DNA from: Bradyrhizobium hereditatis | GTDB taxonomy: Bacteria; Pseudomonadota; Alphaproteobacteria; Rhizobiales; Xanthobacteraceae | Assembly (NCBI RefSeq): GCF_020329435.1 | Contig: NZ_JAGKJK010000001.1 | Coordinates: 1 to 64,000, forward strand | Direction: 5' to 3' | DNA: 64,000 nucleotides | In this document: positions 38,013-45,747 of the stretch, piece by piece | Layout: each line of letters starts with the position of its first letter | How positions within the stretch are numbered: position 1 is the stretch's first letter | Program-made: the position numbers and the translations under genes | The notes under the pieces: model-generated | Seen by the model: the letters and a program-made list of their open reading frames with translations, nothing else | The model's database searches: none | Told to the model about the DNA's origin: nothing

Positions 38013-38447
38013 CTAGACGCCGCCGCTATAGGCCGCGCGCCCCAGCAGATTCACGACGGCATCCGTCCCGGGACCGGTCGCCAGCGCCAGTTCGAGCGGG
38101 GTCTTGCCTTCCAGCATCGGGTGCGGCCGATTGAGGAAATCACGTACTTTGGCGTCATCGCGGAATACTTCGAGCCCAAAGGCAAACACCTTCGCGACGC
38201 GCGCCAGGCGGTCGCTCTCCTCGGTCGTGAGATGCTGCTTTGCCCTGCGCCGCCGCTCCAGCGTCGGTTTCGGCACCACGCGATAGGTAAAGTCGCGAAC
38301 ATCCTGCGGACACACCCGGTCGGCGATCTTATCCAGCGCCGACACCGGCAGCCCCTTCTCGACGGAGCGGGCGAGGGTGAGCGTGGTCTCGGTGTTTTTC
38401 GGCTTCACGCCGAGCAGATCGGCCAGGATCGCGGCTTGGTGGCTCAT
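38013..38447 (-). CDS. Xre/MbcA/ParS-type antitoxin
   Basis: The 144-residue protein has an N-terminal Xre-like helix-turn-helix region and a C-terminal toxin-binding domain (DUF2384; KVFAFGLEVFRDDAKVRDFLNRPHPMLEGKTPLELALATGPGTDAVVNLLGRAAYSGGV). It would block the RES toxin active site and repress its own promoter. The promoter upstream carries two palindromes with the core GCCTCA...TGAGGC. The antitoxin-first order matches known Xre-RES pairs. Confidence 0.9.
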   Translation of the reverse strand: MSHQAAILADLLGVKPKNTETTLTLARSVEKGLPVSALDKIADRVCPQDVRDFTYRVVPKPTLERRRRAKQHLTTEESDRLARVAKVFAFGLEVFRDDAKVRDFLNRPHPMLEGKTPLELALATGPGTDAVVNLLGRAAYSGGV

Positions 38448-38451
38448 GGCA

Positions 38452-38500
38452 GCCTCAAATCAGTTGAGGCAAATATAAGCCTCATGTGAGGCGAGGTCAA
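38452..38500 (-). promoter_or_regulatory. Antitoxin-toxin promoter with two operator palindromes
   Basis: Read leftward, TTGACC (38495-38500) and TATATT (38472-38477) are separated by 17 bases, a well-spaced sigma-70 promoter. The spacer contains GCCTCACATGAGGC (38479-38492). A second palindrome, GCCTCAA...TTGAGGC (38452-38470), lies between the -10 box and the antitoxin ATG. The shared GCCTCA/TGAGGC half-sites suggest binding by the antitoxin. Confidence 0.7.
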
Positions 38501-38641
38501 GTATGCGGAATACAACAGCCGTAACTTAGGGGGCGCCACTTTGCAGGCCCTCCATTCCTCGCAAAAAAGTGAGGCGCGGCTGTAGCTTTTGGCCCCTTCC
38601 GTTCGTCTTGCACCAGAACGCGTCAAAAGGGGAGACCAGGA

Positions 38642-39853
38642 ATGACCAATTTGCACTATCGCTGGGTGATTGTCGCGGCCGGGGGGCTGCTCGGCTGCGT
38701 CGCGATCGGCGGGATGTTTTCGCTGCCGGTATTCCTGCAGCCGATCGCGCGCGATACCGGCTGGTCGGTGACGGGAATTTCCAGCGCCATGACCATCGGT
38801 TTCCTCGCGATGGCTTTCACCAGCATGATCTGGGGCACGCTGTCCGACCGTTTCGGTCCGCTGCCGGTGGTGCTGACCGGGTCGGTCGTGCTGGCATCTA
38901 GCCTCGGATTGGCCAGCATTGCGACATCGCTGGTCGTGTTTCAGTTCGTCTTCGGGCTGATGGTGGGCGGTGCCGCTGCGGCCATTTTTGCGCCGATGAT
39001 GGCGACCGTCACCGGCTGGTTCGATACCCATCGCAGTCTTGCGGTGTCGCTGGTCTCGGCCGGTATGGGCATGGCGCCGATGACGATGTCGCCGCTCGCC
39101 GCATGGCTGGTCTCAAATCATGATTGGCGGACCTCGATGCAACTCGTCGCGCTTGTTGTGGCCGCGATCATGATCCCGGTCTCATTGCTGGTGCGCCGCC
39201 CGCCGGCGCTCGCAAACCCGCAAGCCGCGCCGTCGGGCGAAGCCGCGGGCGCGGAAATCTCGCTCGCGCAGGCGCTGCGCTCGCCGCAATTCATCACCCT
39301 GGTGCTGACGAATTTCTTCTGCTGCGCCACCCATTCGGGGCCGATCATCCACACGGTCAGCTACGCCATCAGTTGCGGCATTCCGATGATCGCTGCAGTC
39401 ACTATCTACAGCGTGGAGGGCCTCGCCGGCATGGGCGGCCGCATCGCTTTCGGCCTACTTGGTGATCGCTTCGGCGCCAAGCGTGTGCTCGTGTTCGGCC
39501 TGCTGGCGCAGGCGTTCGGCGCGCTCGGCTATGTCTTCGTGCGCGACCTCGCCGCGTTCTATGCGGTCGCGGCGCTGTTCGGCTTCCTCTATGCAGGCAC
39601 CATGCCGCTCTATGCCGTACTCGTGCGCGAGAATTTTCCGCTGCGGATGATGGGCACCGTGATTGGCGGCACCGCGATGGCCGGTAGCCTCGGCATGGCG
39701 ACCGGGCCGCTCGCGGGCGGTCTGATCTACGACACCTTTGCCAGCTATGCTTGGCTCTACATCGGCTCCTGGATCATGGGGATCGGCGCGTTCCTGATCA
39801 TCATGACGTTTCGCCCGGTGCCGGTGGCACGGACGGTGCCCGTGCCGGCGTGA
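38642..39853 (+). CDS. MFS transporter
   Basis: The 403-residue protein has 12 hydrophobic segments. WGTLSDRFGPLPVVLTG is the loop 2-3 motif of the major facilitator superfamily, with a related GRIAFGLLGDRFGAKRVLV in the second half. The layout resembles the oxalate/formate-antiporter and monocarboxylate-transporter-like group (WVIVAAGGLLGCVAIGGMFSLPVFL at the N terminus). The substrate is unknown. GGGGAGACCAGG precedes the ATG. It stands alone as a single-gene unit, divergent from the toxin-antitoxin operon. Confidence 0.85.
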   Translation: MTNLHYRWVIVAAGGLLGCVAIGGMFSLPVFLQPIARDTGWSVTGISSAMTIGFLAMAFTSMIWGTLSDRFGPLPVVLTGSVVLASSLGLASIATSLVVFQFVFGLMVGGAAAAIFAPMMATVTGWFDTHRSLAVSLVSAGMGMAPMTMSPLAAWLVSNHDWRTSMQLVALVVAAIMIPVSLLVRRPPALANPQAAPSGEAAGAEISLAQALRSPQFITLVLTNFFCCATHSGPIIHTVSYAISCGIPMIAAVTIYSVEGLAGMGGRIAFGLLGDRFGAKRVLVFGLLAQAFGALGYVFVRDLAAFYAVAALFGFLYAGTMPLYAVLVRENFPLRMMGTVIGGTAMAGSLGMATGPLAGGLIYDTFASYAWLYIGSWIMGIGAFLIIMTFRPVPVARTVPVPA

Positions 39854-39874
39854 AGGGGTACGCGACGCTCTAGC

Positions 39875-39957
39875 CGTCATTGCGAGGAGCGAAGCGATGA
39901 AGCAATCCACGCTTCCAAGTGCGGCGCTATGGATTGCTTCACTTCGCTCGCAATGAC
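39875..39957. repeat. CGTCATTGCGAG repeat, copy 3 (compact form)
   Basis: The compact copy of the repeat: CGTCATTGCGAGGAGCGAAG at the left and CTTCGCTCGCAATGACA at the right are near-perfect inverted arms. GAAGCAATCCA and its inverse TGGATTGCTTC form an inner pair. It separates the MFS gene from the leftward cupin gene. Confidence 0.8.
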
Positions 39958-40039
39958 AATGTGAAAGCGGAATCGTAGGGTAGGCAAGGGCGCGACTGCG
40001 CTGGGTGTGTGAAGTCCAACGCAGTTATGACCGCAACCG

Positions 40040-40450
40040 TCACTTCACCAGTGTCAGGAGGGGTTTGCCTTTCTCGACGATGTAGGTGGCGAGCTCGCTG
40101 CCTTTGACGTTGCCGGGATTCCTGGCCGAATGAGGCGTTCCGGCCGGGATGAAGAGCACGTCGCCTGCTTTCAGTGTCACGGGCGGCTTGTCGCCGACCT
40201 GGTATTCGAGCTGTCCCTCGAGGACATAAATGATCTCTTCGCCGGGATGCGTGTGCTTGCCGAATGCCACGCCAGGGGCAAGGTCGACGCGGACCTGGAT
40301 GGCCTCACGCCCGGGTGCGCTGAGATCGTGCCGCTGCAGGTCGGTCCGTGTAACGCCATTCTGCTGCGCCTGAGCGCCAAGCGGCGCCAGAACGGCTCCG
40401 GCGACAAGCGCCGCCATTGCCGCGATTTGTAGCTTCTTCGCCTTGGTCAT
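40040..40450 (-). CDS. Secreted cupin-domain protein
   Basis: The 136-residue protein has a signal peptide (MTKAKKLQIAAMAALVAGAVLAPLGAQA) and one cupin domain: motif 1 is FGKHTHPGEEIIYVLEGQLEYQVG, motif 2 is LFIPAGTPHSARNPG. The His-His-Glu-His metal site is complete. Such periplasmic single cupins are common and mostly of unknown role. ATG 40450 follows CAGGAG. It lies 65 bases downstream of the VOC gene in the same direction and is probably cotranscribed with it. Confidence 0.82.
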   Translation of the reverse strand: MTKAKKLQIAAMAALVAGAVLAPLGAQAQQNGVTRTDLQRHDLSAPGREAIQVRVDLAPGVAFGKHTHPGEEIIYVLEGQLEYQVGDKPPVTLKAGDVLFIPAGTPHSARNPGNVKGSELATYIVEKGKPLLTLVK

Positions 40451-40515
40451 GTTGAACTCCTGTGTTTGAGATCCGTCGTCGGCGGCTCGCCGCCGCCGAT
40501 CATCGCTTGGCTTCT

Positions 40516-41190
40516 TCATGCGGCCTGCTGCTGACCGGCCTGTTCGCGAATGATGTAATCGGCGTACCAGTCCGGCCAGTTCGCATCGTACTGACCGCCG
40601 TTCCGCTTTTCGTATTCGCCATGAGCTGCCGCGGCGCGGCGCAGTGCTGCGGCAAGATCGGCCTGTGAGGTAAAGGCCGTGCCGTTGCTATCGATGCGTC
40701 CGGGCAACCGCGCGGTCACCTCCTGCAACAGCCAGCCATTGCCGTCTGGGTCGTTGAACGAGGCATAGGAGCGATAACTGCCGCGCTCGGGATGCGGACC
40801 GTTCAGCCGATTGCGTCCGAACAGATAGGGCTCGTCCGTGCCAACGTGCACGTCGCCGTTGGCGTGAAATACTTCGCTGATCGCGACGCCGCGGTCGAGC
40901 AGTTCCTTGCGCGCGGCCTCGATGTCGGAGACGACCAGGTACAGGCCCTGCGCCGAGCCGGGCGCCGCCGGGGTAACGTTCTTGCCGAAGATCACCGAGG
41001 CGTTGGAGCCGGGCGGGGTGAATTGGATGACGCGGTAGTCGTCCGGGCCGGCGAAATCGGCGTCGAGCCGCCAGCCGAGCTTTTCATAAAACTGCTTGGC
41101 GCGATGAACGTCGGAGACGGGGATGACGATAACTTCGAGCTTCAGGTCGACGGCCGACGTGTTGGTGGTGCGTTGGGCGGTAGCGGTCAT
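40516..41190 (-). CDS. VOC (glyoxalase/bleomycin-resistance-fold) protein
   Basis: The 224-residue protein has a vicinal oxygen chelate domain over residues 15-160: LEVIVIPVSDVHRAKQFYEKLGWRLDADF starts it and YASFNDPDGNGWLLQEVT ends it. A C-terminal helical extension of about 60 residues (TSQADLAAALRRAAAAHGEYEKRNGG) is additional. The substrate is unknown. It is transcribed away from the OhrR/MarR-type regulator, and the shared intergenic region holds two boxes of the form ATCG-N4-CGAT. Confidence 0.82.
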   Translation of the reverse strand: MTATAQRTTNTSAVDLKLEVIVIPVSDVHRAKQFYEKLGWRLDADFAGPDDYRVIQFTPPGSNASVIFGKNVTPAAPGSAQGLYLVVSDIEAARKELLDRGVAISEVFHANGDVHVGTDEPYLFGRNRLNGPHPERGSYRSYASFNDPDGNGWLLQEVTARLPGRIDSNGTAFTSQADLAAALRRAAAAHGEYEKRNGGQYDANWPDWYADYIIREQAGQQQAA

Positions 41191-41209
41191 GGCTTTCTCT
41201 CCTTATTGG

Positions 41210-41291
41210 ATCGTGTACGATATATTCGCGTGCGAGCTATAAAGTCCCGCCGAGAGCTAATGTCAAGCCTTCCGATTTAATCGGATGCGAT
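41210..41291. promoter_or_regulatory. Divergent regulatory region with two ATCG-N4-CGATATAT boxes
   Basis: ATCGTGTACGATATAT (from 41210) and ATCGGATGCGATATAT (from 41280) share the same inverted ATCG/CGAT core and the same ATAT tail in the same orientation. One lies next to the VOC gene start, the other next to the regulator start. They are good candidates for MarR/OhrR-type operators controlling both directions. Confidence 0.55.
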
Positions 41292-41338
41292 ATATATGGA
41301 TACGAGACTTCACATATTCGTGTCGGAAAGGACGACTC

Positions 41339-41869
41339 ATGAGAGCGAATGAAAGTACCGGATCCGCGTCAAATGCGGTTGTCCGGGACAATTCTCGAGA
41401 CAATTCAAAGGGCAACCCGAAACCCAAACCGGCTGCAGGGGAGCGCCGTCTTGGCGACTTCCTGTGCTTTGCGATCTATTCGGCCAATCTCGCCTTCGGC
41501 CGGGCCTACAAAAAGGGCCTTGAGGAACTCGGCCTCACCTATCCGCAATGGATCGCGATCGTGGCGCTGTGGGAGCAGGACGGCCAGACTGTGAGCGAAC
41601 TCGGTGAAAAGATGTTCCTGGAATCCAACACGCTGACGCCGATCCTGAAGAAGCTGGAGCAGATGGGCTATCTGAGGCGCCAGCGCGACCCCGCGGACGA
41701 ACGGCAGGTGCGCATCAGCCTGACCGAGGCCGGCCGGAAGCTGCGCGAGAAAGGAATGCACATGAACCTCGTTGCTGCGACCGGATTGAAGCCTGATGAA
41801 TTCGCACGGCTTCAGCAAAATGTCGTCACGCTCCGCGACAATCTGATCAAGGCAACGGCCGAAGCGTGA
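41339..41869 (+). CDS. MarR family regulator, OhrR-like
   Basis: The 176-residue protein is a winged-helix MarR regulator. LGDFLCFAIYSANLAFGRAYKKGLEELGLTYPQW is the OhrR-type N-terminal helix with a conserved reactive-type Cys (Cys43), and TVSELGEKMFLESNTLTPILKKLEQMGYLRRQRDPADERQVRISLT is the wing region. OhrR regulators sense organic peroxides by oxidation of this Cys. The first 35 residues are a polar, disordered extension. Likely targets are the divergent VOC-cupin genes and the SDR and GNAT genes that follow. No Ohr gene is present here. Confidence 0.85.
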   Translation: MRANESTGSASNAVVRDNSRDNSKGNPKPKPAAGERRLGDFLCFAIYSANLAFGRAYKKGLEELGLTYPQWIAIVALWEQDGQTVSELGEKMFLESNTLTPILKKLEQMGYLRRQRDPADERQVRISLTEAGRKLREKGMHMNLVAATGLKPDEFARLQQNVVTLRDNLIKATAEA

Positions 41870-41922
41870 TGTGCGCTTCCCGATCTGATCGGACACAGGC
41901 CGCGGGTGCAGATGAGGGAGGG

Positions 41923-42900
41923 ATGAGCGTGGTGTTACACGAAAGTGCGCTTCGCGGACGTATCGCCGTCGTGGCAGGCGCCACGCGCGGGGCCGGCCGC
42001 GGCATCGCTGCGGCGCTCGGCGAGGCGGGCGCGACGGTGATCTGCACGGGCCGCAGCAGCGCCCGCGCGGATGCATCGACGCGATCGGACTACTACGGCC
42101 GGCCTGAGACGATCGAGCAGACAGCCGAACTCGCGACCAGCCTCGGCGGCAAAGGCATCGCCATCGCCGTCGACCATCTCGAACCTTTGCAGGTCGCTGC
42201 GTTGGCCGAGCGTATTCGCACCGAGCATGGCCGTATCGATGTGCTCGTCAACGACATCTGGGGCGCCGAAGTGCTGAAGGGCGGGCCGCCGCAATGGAAT
42301 ACGCCGATCTGGAAGCTCGACCTGCAGAAGGGCTTGCGGATTCTGCGGCTCGGCATCGAAACGCATCTCGTGACATCGCATTATCTGCTGCCGCTGCTGG
42401 TGGCGCAGCCCGGCGGCCTGCTCGTCGAAGTCACCGATGGCACCGCCGGCTACAACGCGCAGCATTACCGGATCTCGGTATTCTACGATCTCGTCAAGCA
42501 GGGCGTGAATCGTCTGGCCTTCTCGCAAGGCCACGAACTTGCGCCGCACGGCGGCACGGCGATCGCGATCACGCCAGGGTGGCTGCGCTCCGAGATGATG
42601 CTGGAGAATTTCGGCGTCACTGAAGCGAACTGGCGCGAGGCGCTGACGGCGCGGGAAGGCCGGCACCAGGCGCCGCCGGACTTCGCCCTGTCAGAATCGC
42701 CGCGCTATATCGGCCGCGCCGTCGTGGCGCTCGCCGCCGATGCCGATCGTTCGAGGTGGAATCAGAAATCGGTTAGCTCCGGCGAACTGGCACGATATTA
42801 CGGCTTTACGGATATCGACGGTTCGCGCCCCGATATCTGGCGCTACACCACCGAGGTCCGCGAGGGTGGTAAGGTGGCGAACCGCAACGACTACCGCTAA
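41923..42900 (+). CDS. Short-chain dehydrogenase/reductase
   Basis: The 325-residue protein has the classical SDR motifs: IAVVAGATRGAGRGIAAAL (TGxxxGxG-like), VLVNDIWG in place of NNAG, and VFYDLVKQG giving the YxxxK pair. The C-terminal extension (about 240-325) contains FGVTEANWREALTAREGRHQ and is typical of a subgroup related to DHRS1. The substrate is unknown. It follows the OhrR-like gene by 53 bases with GGGAGGG as ribosome-binding site; an upstream start at 41866 would overlap the regulator. Confidence 0.85.
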   Translation: MSVVLHESALRGRIAVVAGATRGAGRGIAAALGEAGATVICTGRSSARADASTRSDYYGRPETIEQTAELATSLGGKGIAIAVDHLEPLQVAALAERIRTEHGRIDVLVNDIWGAEVLKGGPPQWNTPIWKLDLQKGLRILRLGIETHLVTSHYLLPLLVAQPGGLLVEVTDGTAGYNAQHYRISVFYDLVKQGVNRLAFSQGHELAPHGGTAIAITPGWLRSEMMLENFGVTEANWREALTAREGRHQAPPDFALSESPRYIGRAVVALAADADRSRWNQKSVSSGELARYYGFTDIDGSRPDIWRYTTEVREGGKVANRNDYR

Positions 42901-42933
42901 GGTTGTTGGGCCATTGAGAATGAGGGCAGCCCG

Positions 42934-43635
42934 ATGTCCGTGCATGACAGCTCCCGCCATCCGCTCGACCAACCGATCTGGACTGCACTGACGACCACGC
43001 AGCAGGCGTTGGCCGAAGGTGATGGGCGCGCGCTACGCTATCCGACAGAAGTGACGCCGTTCGCCGATATGCCGGATATGTCGCCTGAAACCTTTTCAGC
43101 GCTCGGCGCCCTGATGTCGCCAACGGACATCGCCGTGCTGTTCACCCCGAATGCTGTGAGCGCGCCGGCCGAATTCAAGGTCGTGCTGGCCGATACCGGC
43201 GAGCAGATGATCGGAACGCCGGTCGAGACGTCGATTAACGGCGTTGAGATCCTCACCCTCGGCGTCAACGACGTTCCCGATATGATCGAACTGACCGCGC
43301 TCACCAAGCCCGGTCCGTTCAGCACGCGGACCCATGAACTCGGCACCTTCCTGGGCATTCGCGTCGACGGCCAGCTCGTCGCCATGATCGGCGAGCGGAT
43401 GAAACCCGCCAACTACACCGAGATGACCGCCATCTGCGTGCATCCATCGCATCGCGGCCGTGGCTACGGGCAGATGCTGCTGTCAGCGATATCCCGCCAG
43501 ATCGTGTCGCGCGGCGAGATTCCCTTCCTGCATGTCTTCACCAACAATCACTCCGCGATCGCGCTCTACCAGCGACAGGGCATGGTAATTCGCCGCCGTT
43601 TCCACGTGACGGTGTTGAAGAAAGAGGAGCAATAG
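42934..43635 (+). CDS. GNAT family N-acetyltransferase
   Basis: The 233-residue protein carries a C-terminal GNAT domain (about 130-230): GTFLGIRVDGQLVAMIGERM, then AICVHPSHRGRGYGQMLLSAI (the acetyl-CoA-binding R/Q-x-x-G-x-G/A loop) and FLHVFTNNHSAIALYQRQGM. The first 120 residues are a degenerate half, as in FR47-like proteins. The acceptor is unknown. It follows the SDR gene by 33 bases and is probably in the same operon. Confidence 0.85.
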   Translation: MSVHDSSRHPLDQPIWTALTTTQQALAEGDGRALRYPTEVTPFADMPDMSPETFSALGALMSPTDIAVLFTPNAVSAPAEFKVVLADTGEQMIGTPVETSINGVEILTLGVNDVPDMIELTALTKPGPFSTRTHELGTFLGIRVDGQLVAMIGERMKPANYTEMTAICVHPSHRGRGYGQMLLSAISRQIVSRGEIPFLHVFTNNHSAIALYQRQGMVIRRRFHVTVLKKEEQ

Positions 43636-43668
43636 CCACGGCGATGCGCGCCTCGACCGCTGCCATCC

Positions 43669-44121
43669 TCACGCGTTGCGGGTGCCGTTCGGCCCTCGAT
43701 CGGGCCCGGGATCCTCACCCGAGGCGACCTTGGTCAGCCTGTCGATATAGTGCGCCCAGCCCTTGGCGTGACTTGCTTGATGTGTGGCGCTGGGCAGGTC
43801 GCTATGAGTCATGCGCAGCAGCGTGCCGCCATCGCGTTCGATCAAGTCGATTTCGATCAGGCCCGATCCCGGCGGCACCTCGTCATTTCCTTCCCAGCCA
43901 AAACTGTAGGCGAGGCGGTGCACCGGCACGACCTCGCGGAACGTGCCGCGCGCAGTGGCGCTGCCGACCTTCAGAAGATAGAGCCCGCCCGGATGCATCT
44001 CCGTCACGGCCTCGCTGCCCATCCATTGCACGATCTTCTCGGGGTCCGTCAGGAAAGCGAACACACTGGCGCGCGGCGCGGCGATCTGGGTCTCGCGCTG
44101 GACCACAAATGACTCTGGCAT
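43669..44121 (-). CDS. SRPBCC (AHSA1-like) protein
   Basis: A 150-residue protein of the START/AHSA1 group: QRETQIAAPRASVFAFLTDPEKIVQWMGSEAVTEMHPGGLYLL, then FSWEGNDEVPPGSGLIEIDL (approximate) and a C-terminal helix WAHYIDRLTKVASGED. These bind hydrophobic ligands. It stands alone on the leftward strand between GNAT and cyclase genes, without an ArsR partner immediately adjacent. Confidence 0.8.
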   Translation of the reverse strand: MPESFVVQRETQIAAPRASVFAFLTDPEKIVQWMGSEAVTEMHPGGLYLLKVGSATARGTFREVVPVHRLAYSFGWEGNDEVPPGSGLIEIDLIERDGGTLLRMTHSDLPSATHQASHAKGWAHYIDRLTKVASGEDPGPDRGPNGTRNA

Positions 44122-44235
44122 CGAAAACCTCGTTGCTTGGCGGCATGACGGTGCTGCAACCGTGCCAACATATGACGGCGCGGGAATTTACCAAGTGCCA
44201 ATGACAATGCGTAGTTCCAGCGAGATGACCGGGCC

Positions 44236-45315
44236 ATGCAACTGAGTTCGACGCTGACATGGCTGATCGATGCTGCCAGCGCTTCGCCAGGCGCCGACCG
44301 GTTCCTAGCTGAGCTTGGCACGCACCTGATCAAGGACGGCATCCCGCTTGCCGGCGGCGCGCTGACGCTTGCCGTGCCGCATCCGATCATCGCCCGCCGC
44401 ACCTGGCTGTGGCGGGCCGAGAATGGCGAAGTGATCGAGGCGGTGGGGTTCGCGCCAGCGGGACTCGCAGGGGATTCATCCGGCGATGCCGGCCGGCGCT
44501 GGTTGAGCGGGCTCGCCGCTGGCGCGGTGCATGAAGACCTGGTCGGCTCTGCCGAGCGTGGGCCGCTGCTTGGCTGGATCGCACAACGGAGATTCACGGA
44601 AGCCGAGACAGATCGGCTACGCGATGCTGCCCGCTTCGCCGCAGCGCCGCTTGCTGCGCTCTCGGCGCGCGCGACGCTCTCAGCGGCGCTCGAAGCCTAT
44701 CTCGGCCGGCGCAGCGCCGCGCGCGTGCTGGCAGGGCCGTTGCGGCGCGAAGTCGGCGAGACCATTCGGGCCGTGTTGCTCTACGGCGATCTGCGCAGCT
44801 TCACCGCGCTGTCGGAGGCGGAGCCTCCCGCCGCCGTCATCACCGCACTGGGCGGCTGGTTCGATTGCATCGGCGGCGCCGTCCATGCCTTCGGCGGCGA
44901 GGTGCTGAAATTCATCGGCGACGGCGTACTCGCGATCTTCCCGGTCGGCGACAGGCCGCGGGAGGCCTGCGACGCTGCGCTACGCGCAGTCGCTTCTGCG
45001 AAAGCCGGAATGGCGCATCTCGATACGACGCGGCGCGAGCATGGGTTGCCGCCGCTTTCGTTCGGCGTGGCGTTGCATCTCGGCGAAATTCTGTGGGGCA
45101 ATGTCGGCGCGGCCGATCGGCTGGATTTTACGGCGATCGGTCCTGCGGTGAATCTCGTCAGCCGGTTGGAAGGACTCTGCCGGCCCCTCGGCCGCACGGT
45201 TCTCATCTCCAGCACCATCGCCACTGAGGCAAGCACCGCGCTCGTCCCGTTGGGAACGCATGCGCTACGCGGCATCGCAACTCCCTGCGCCGTCTACACT
45301 TTGCCGGACGATTAG
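44236..45315 (+). CDS. Class III adenylate/guanylate cyclase
   Basis: The 359-residue protein has a C-terminal class III cyclase catalytic domain (about 175-350). VLLYGDLRSFTALSE and LKFIGDGVLAIFP carry the two metal-binding Asp residues, FTAIGPAVNLVSRLEGL the transition-state Asn/Arg, and the Lys in EVLKFIGDG the purine contact. The N-terminal 170 residues have no recognised sensor domain and no membrane segment. It would make cAMP or cGMP in the cytoplasm. The gene lies between an SRPBCC gene (opposite strand) and an ArsR operon. Confidence 0.85.
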   Translation: MQLSSTLTWLIDAASASPGADRFLAELGTHLIKDGIPLAGGALTLAVPHPIIARRTWLWRAENGEVIEAVGFAPAGLAGDSSGDAGRRWLSGLAAGAVHEDLVGSAERGPLLGWIAQRRFTEAETDRLRDAARFAAAPLAALSARATLSAALEAYLGRRSAARVLAGPLRREVGETIRAVLLYGDLRSFTALSEAEPPAAVITALGGWFDCIGGAVHAFGGEVLKFIGDGVLAIFPVGDRPREACDAALRAVASAKAGMAHLDTTRREHGLPPLSFGVALHLGEILWGNVGAADRLDFTAIGPAVNLVSRLEGLCRPLGRTVLISSTIATEASTALVPLGTHALRGIATPCAVYTLPDD

Positions 45316-45345
45316 GCGGCCGCGGAGCCCATCACGAAGATGTTA

Positions 45346-45396
45346 AACCGATCGGTTGACTATTTTGGTCGCACCTCTATACTAAACCATATGGTT
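45346..45396 (+). promoter_or_regulatory. ArsR operon promoter with two AACC-N4-GGTT operators
   Basis: AACCGATCGGTT (45346-45357) and AACCATATGGTT (45385-45396) are both perfect palindromes. TTGACT (45356-45361) and TATACT (45378-45383), 16 bases apart, make a strong sigma-70 promoter between and overlapping them. The second palindrome contains the ArsR start codon (45391), and the expected transcription start falls at or just before the ATG. Confidence 0.75.
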
Positions 45397-45744
45397 GAGT
45401 ATTCGAAACATCTCGACGCTGTTTTTCATGCACTGGCGGACCCAACGCGCCGGGCGATGCTTGGACAATTGGCCGAGCGCGAACTCACCATCGGCGAACT
45501 GGCAACACCTTTCGAGATGAGCTTTGCCGGCGCGTCGAAACATGTGCGGGTGCTGGAGAACGCCGGCCTCGTGACGCGCTCGATCCGGGGCCGCACGCAT
45601 CTGTGTCGCCTCGAGCCGGCGCGACTCGCGGAAGCCGACGCGTGGCTTCGCCGTTACGAACGATTCTGGAGCGCAAAGCTCGACTCGCTGGAAGCCCTGC
45701 TGCGTGCAGAGGACGAGGCGAAAGCAAAGCAGGTGAAGGAGTAG
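45391..45744 (+). CDS. ArsR family regulator
   Basis: The 117-residue winged-helix protein reads HLDAVFHALADPTRRAMLGQLAERELTIGELATPFEMSFAGASKHVRVLENAGLVTRSIRGRTHLCRLEP. It has no metal-binding ELCVCDL box. This is the SRPBCC-associated ArsR type. The ATG sits inside an operator palindrome and leaves no room for a Shine-Dalgarno sequence, so the mRNA is probably leaderless. An SRPBCC gene follows three bases after its stop. Confidence 0.88.
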   Translation: MVEYSKHLDAVFHALADPTRRAMLGQLAERELTIGELATPFEMSFAGASKHVRVLENAGLVTRSIRGRTHLCRLEPARLAEADAWLRRYERFWSAKLDSLEALLRAEDEAKAKQVKE

Positions 45745-45747
45745 AAA

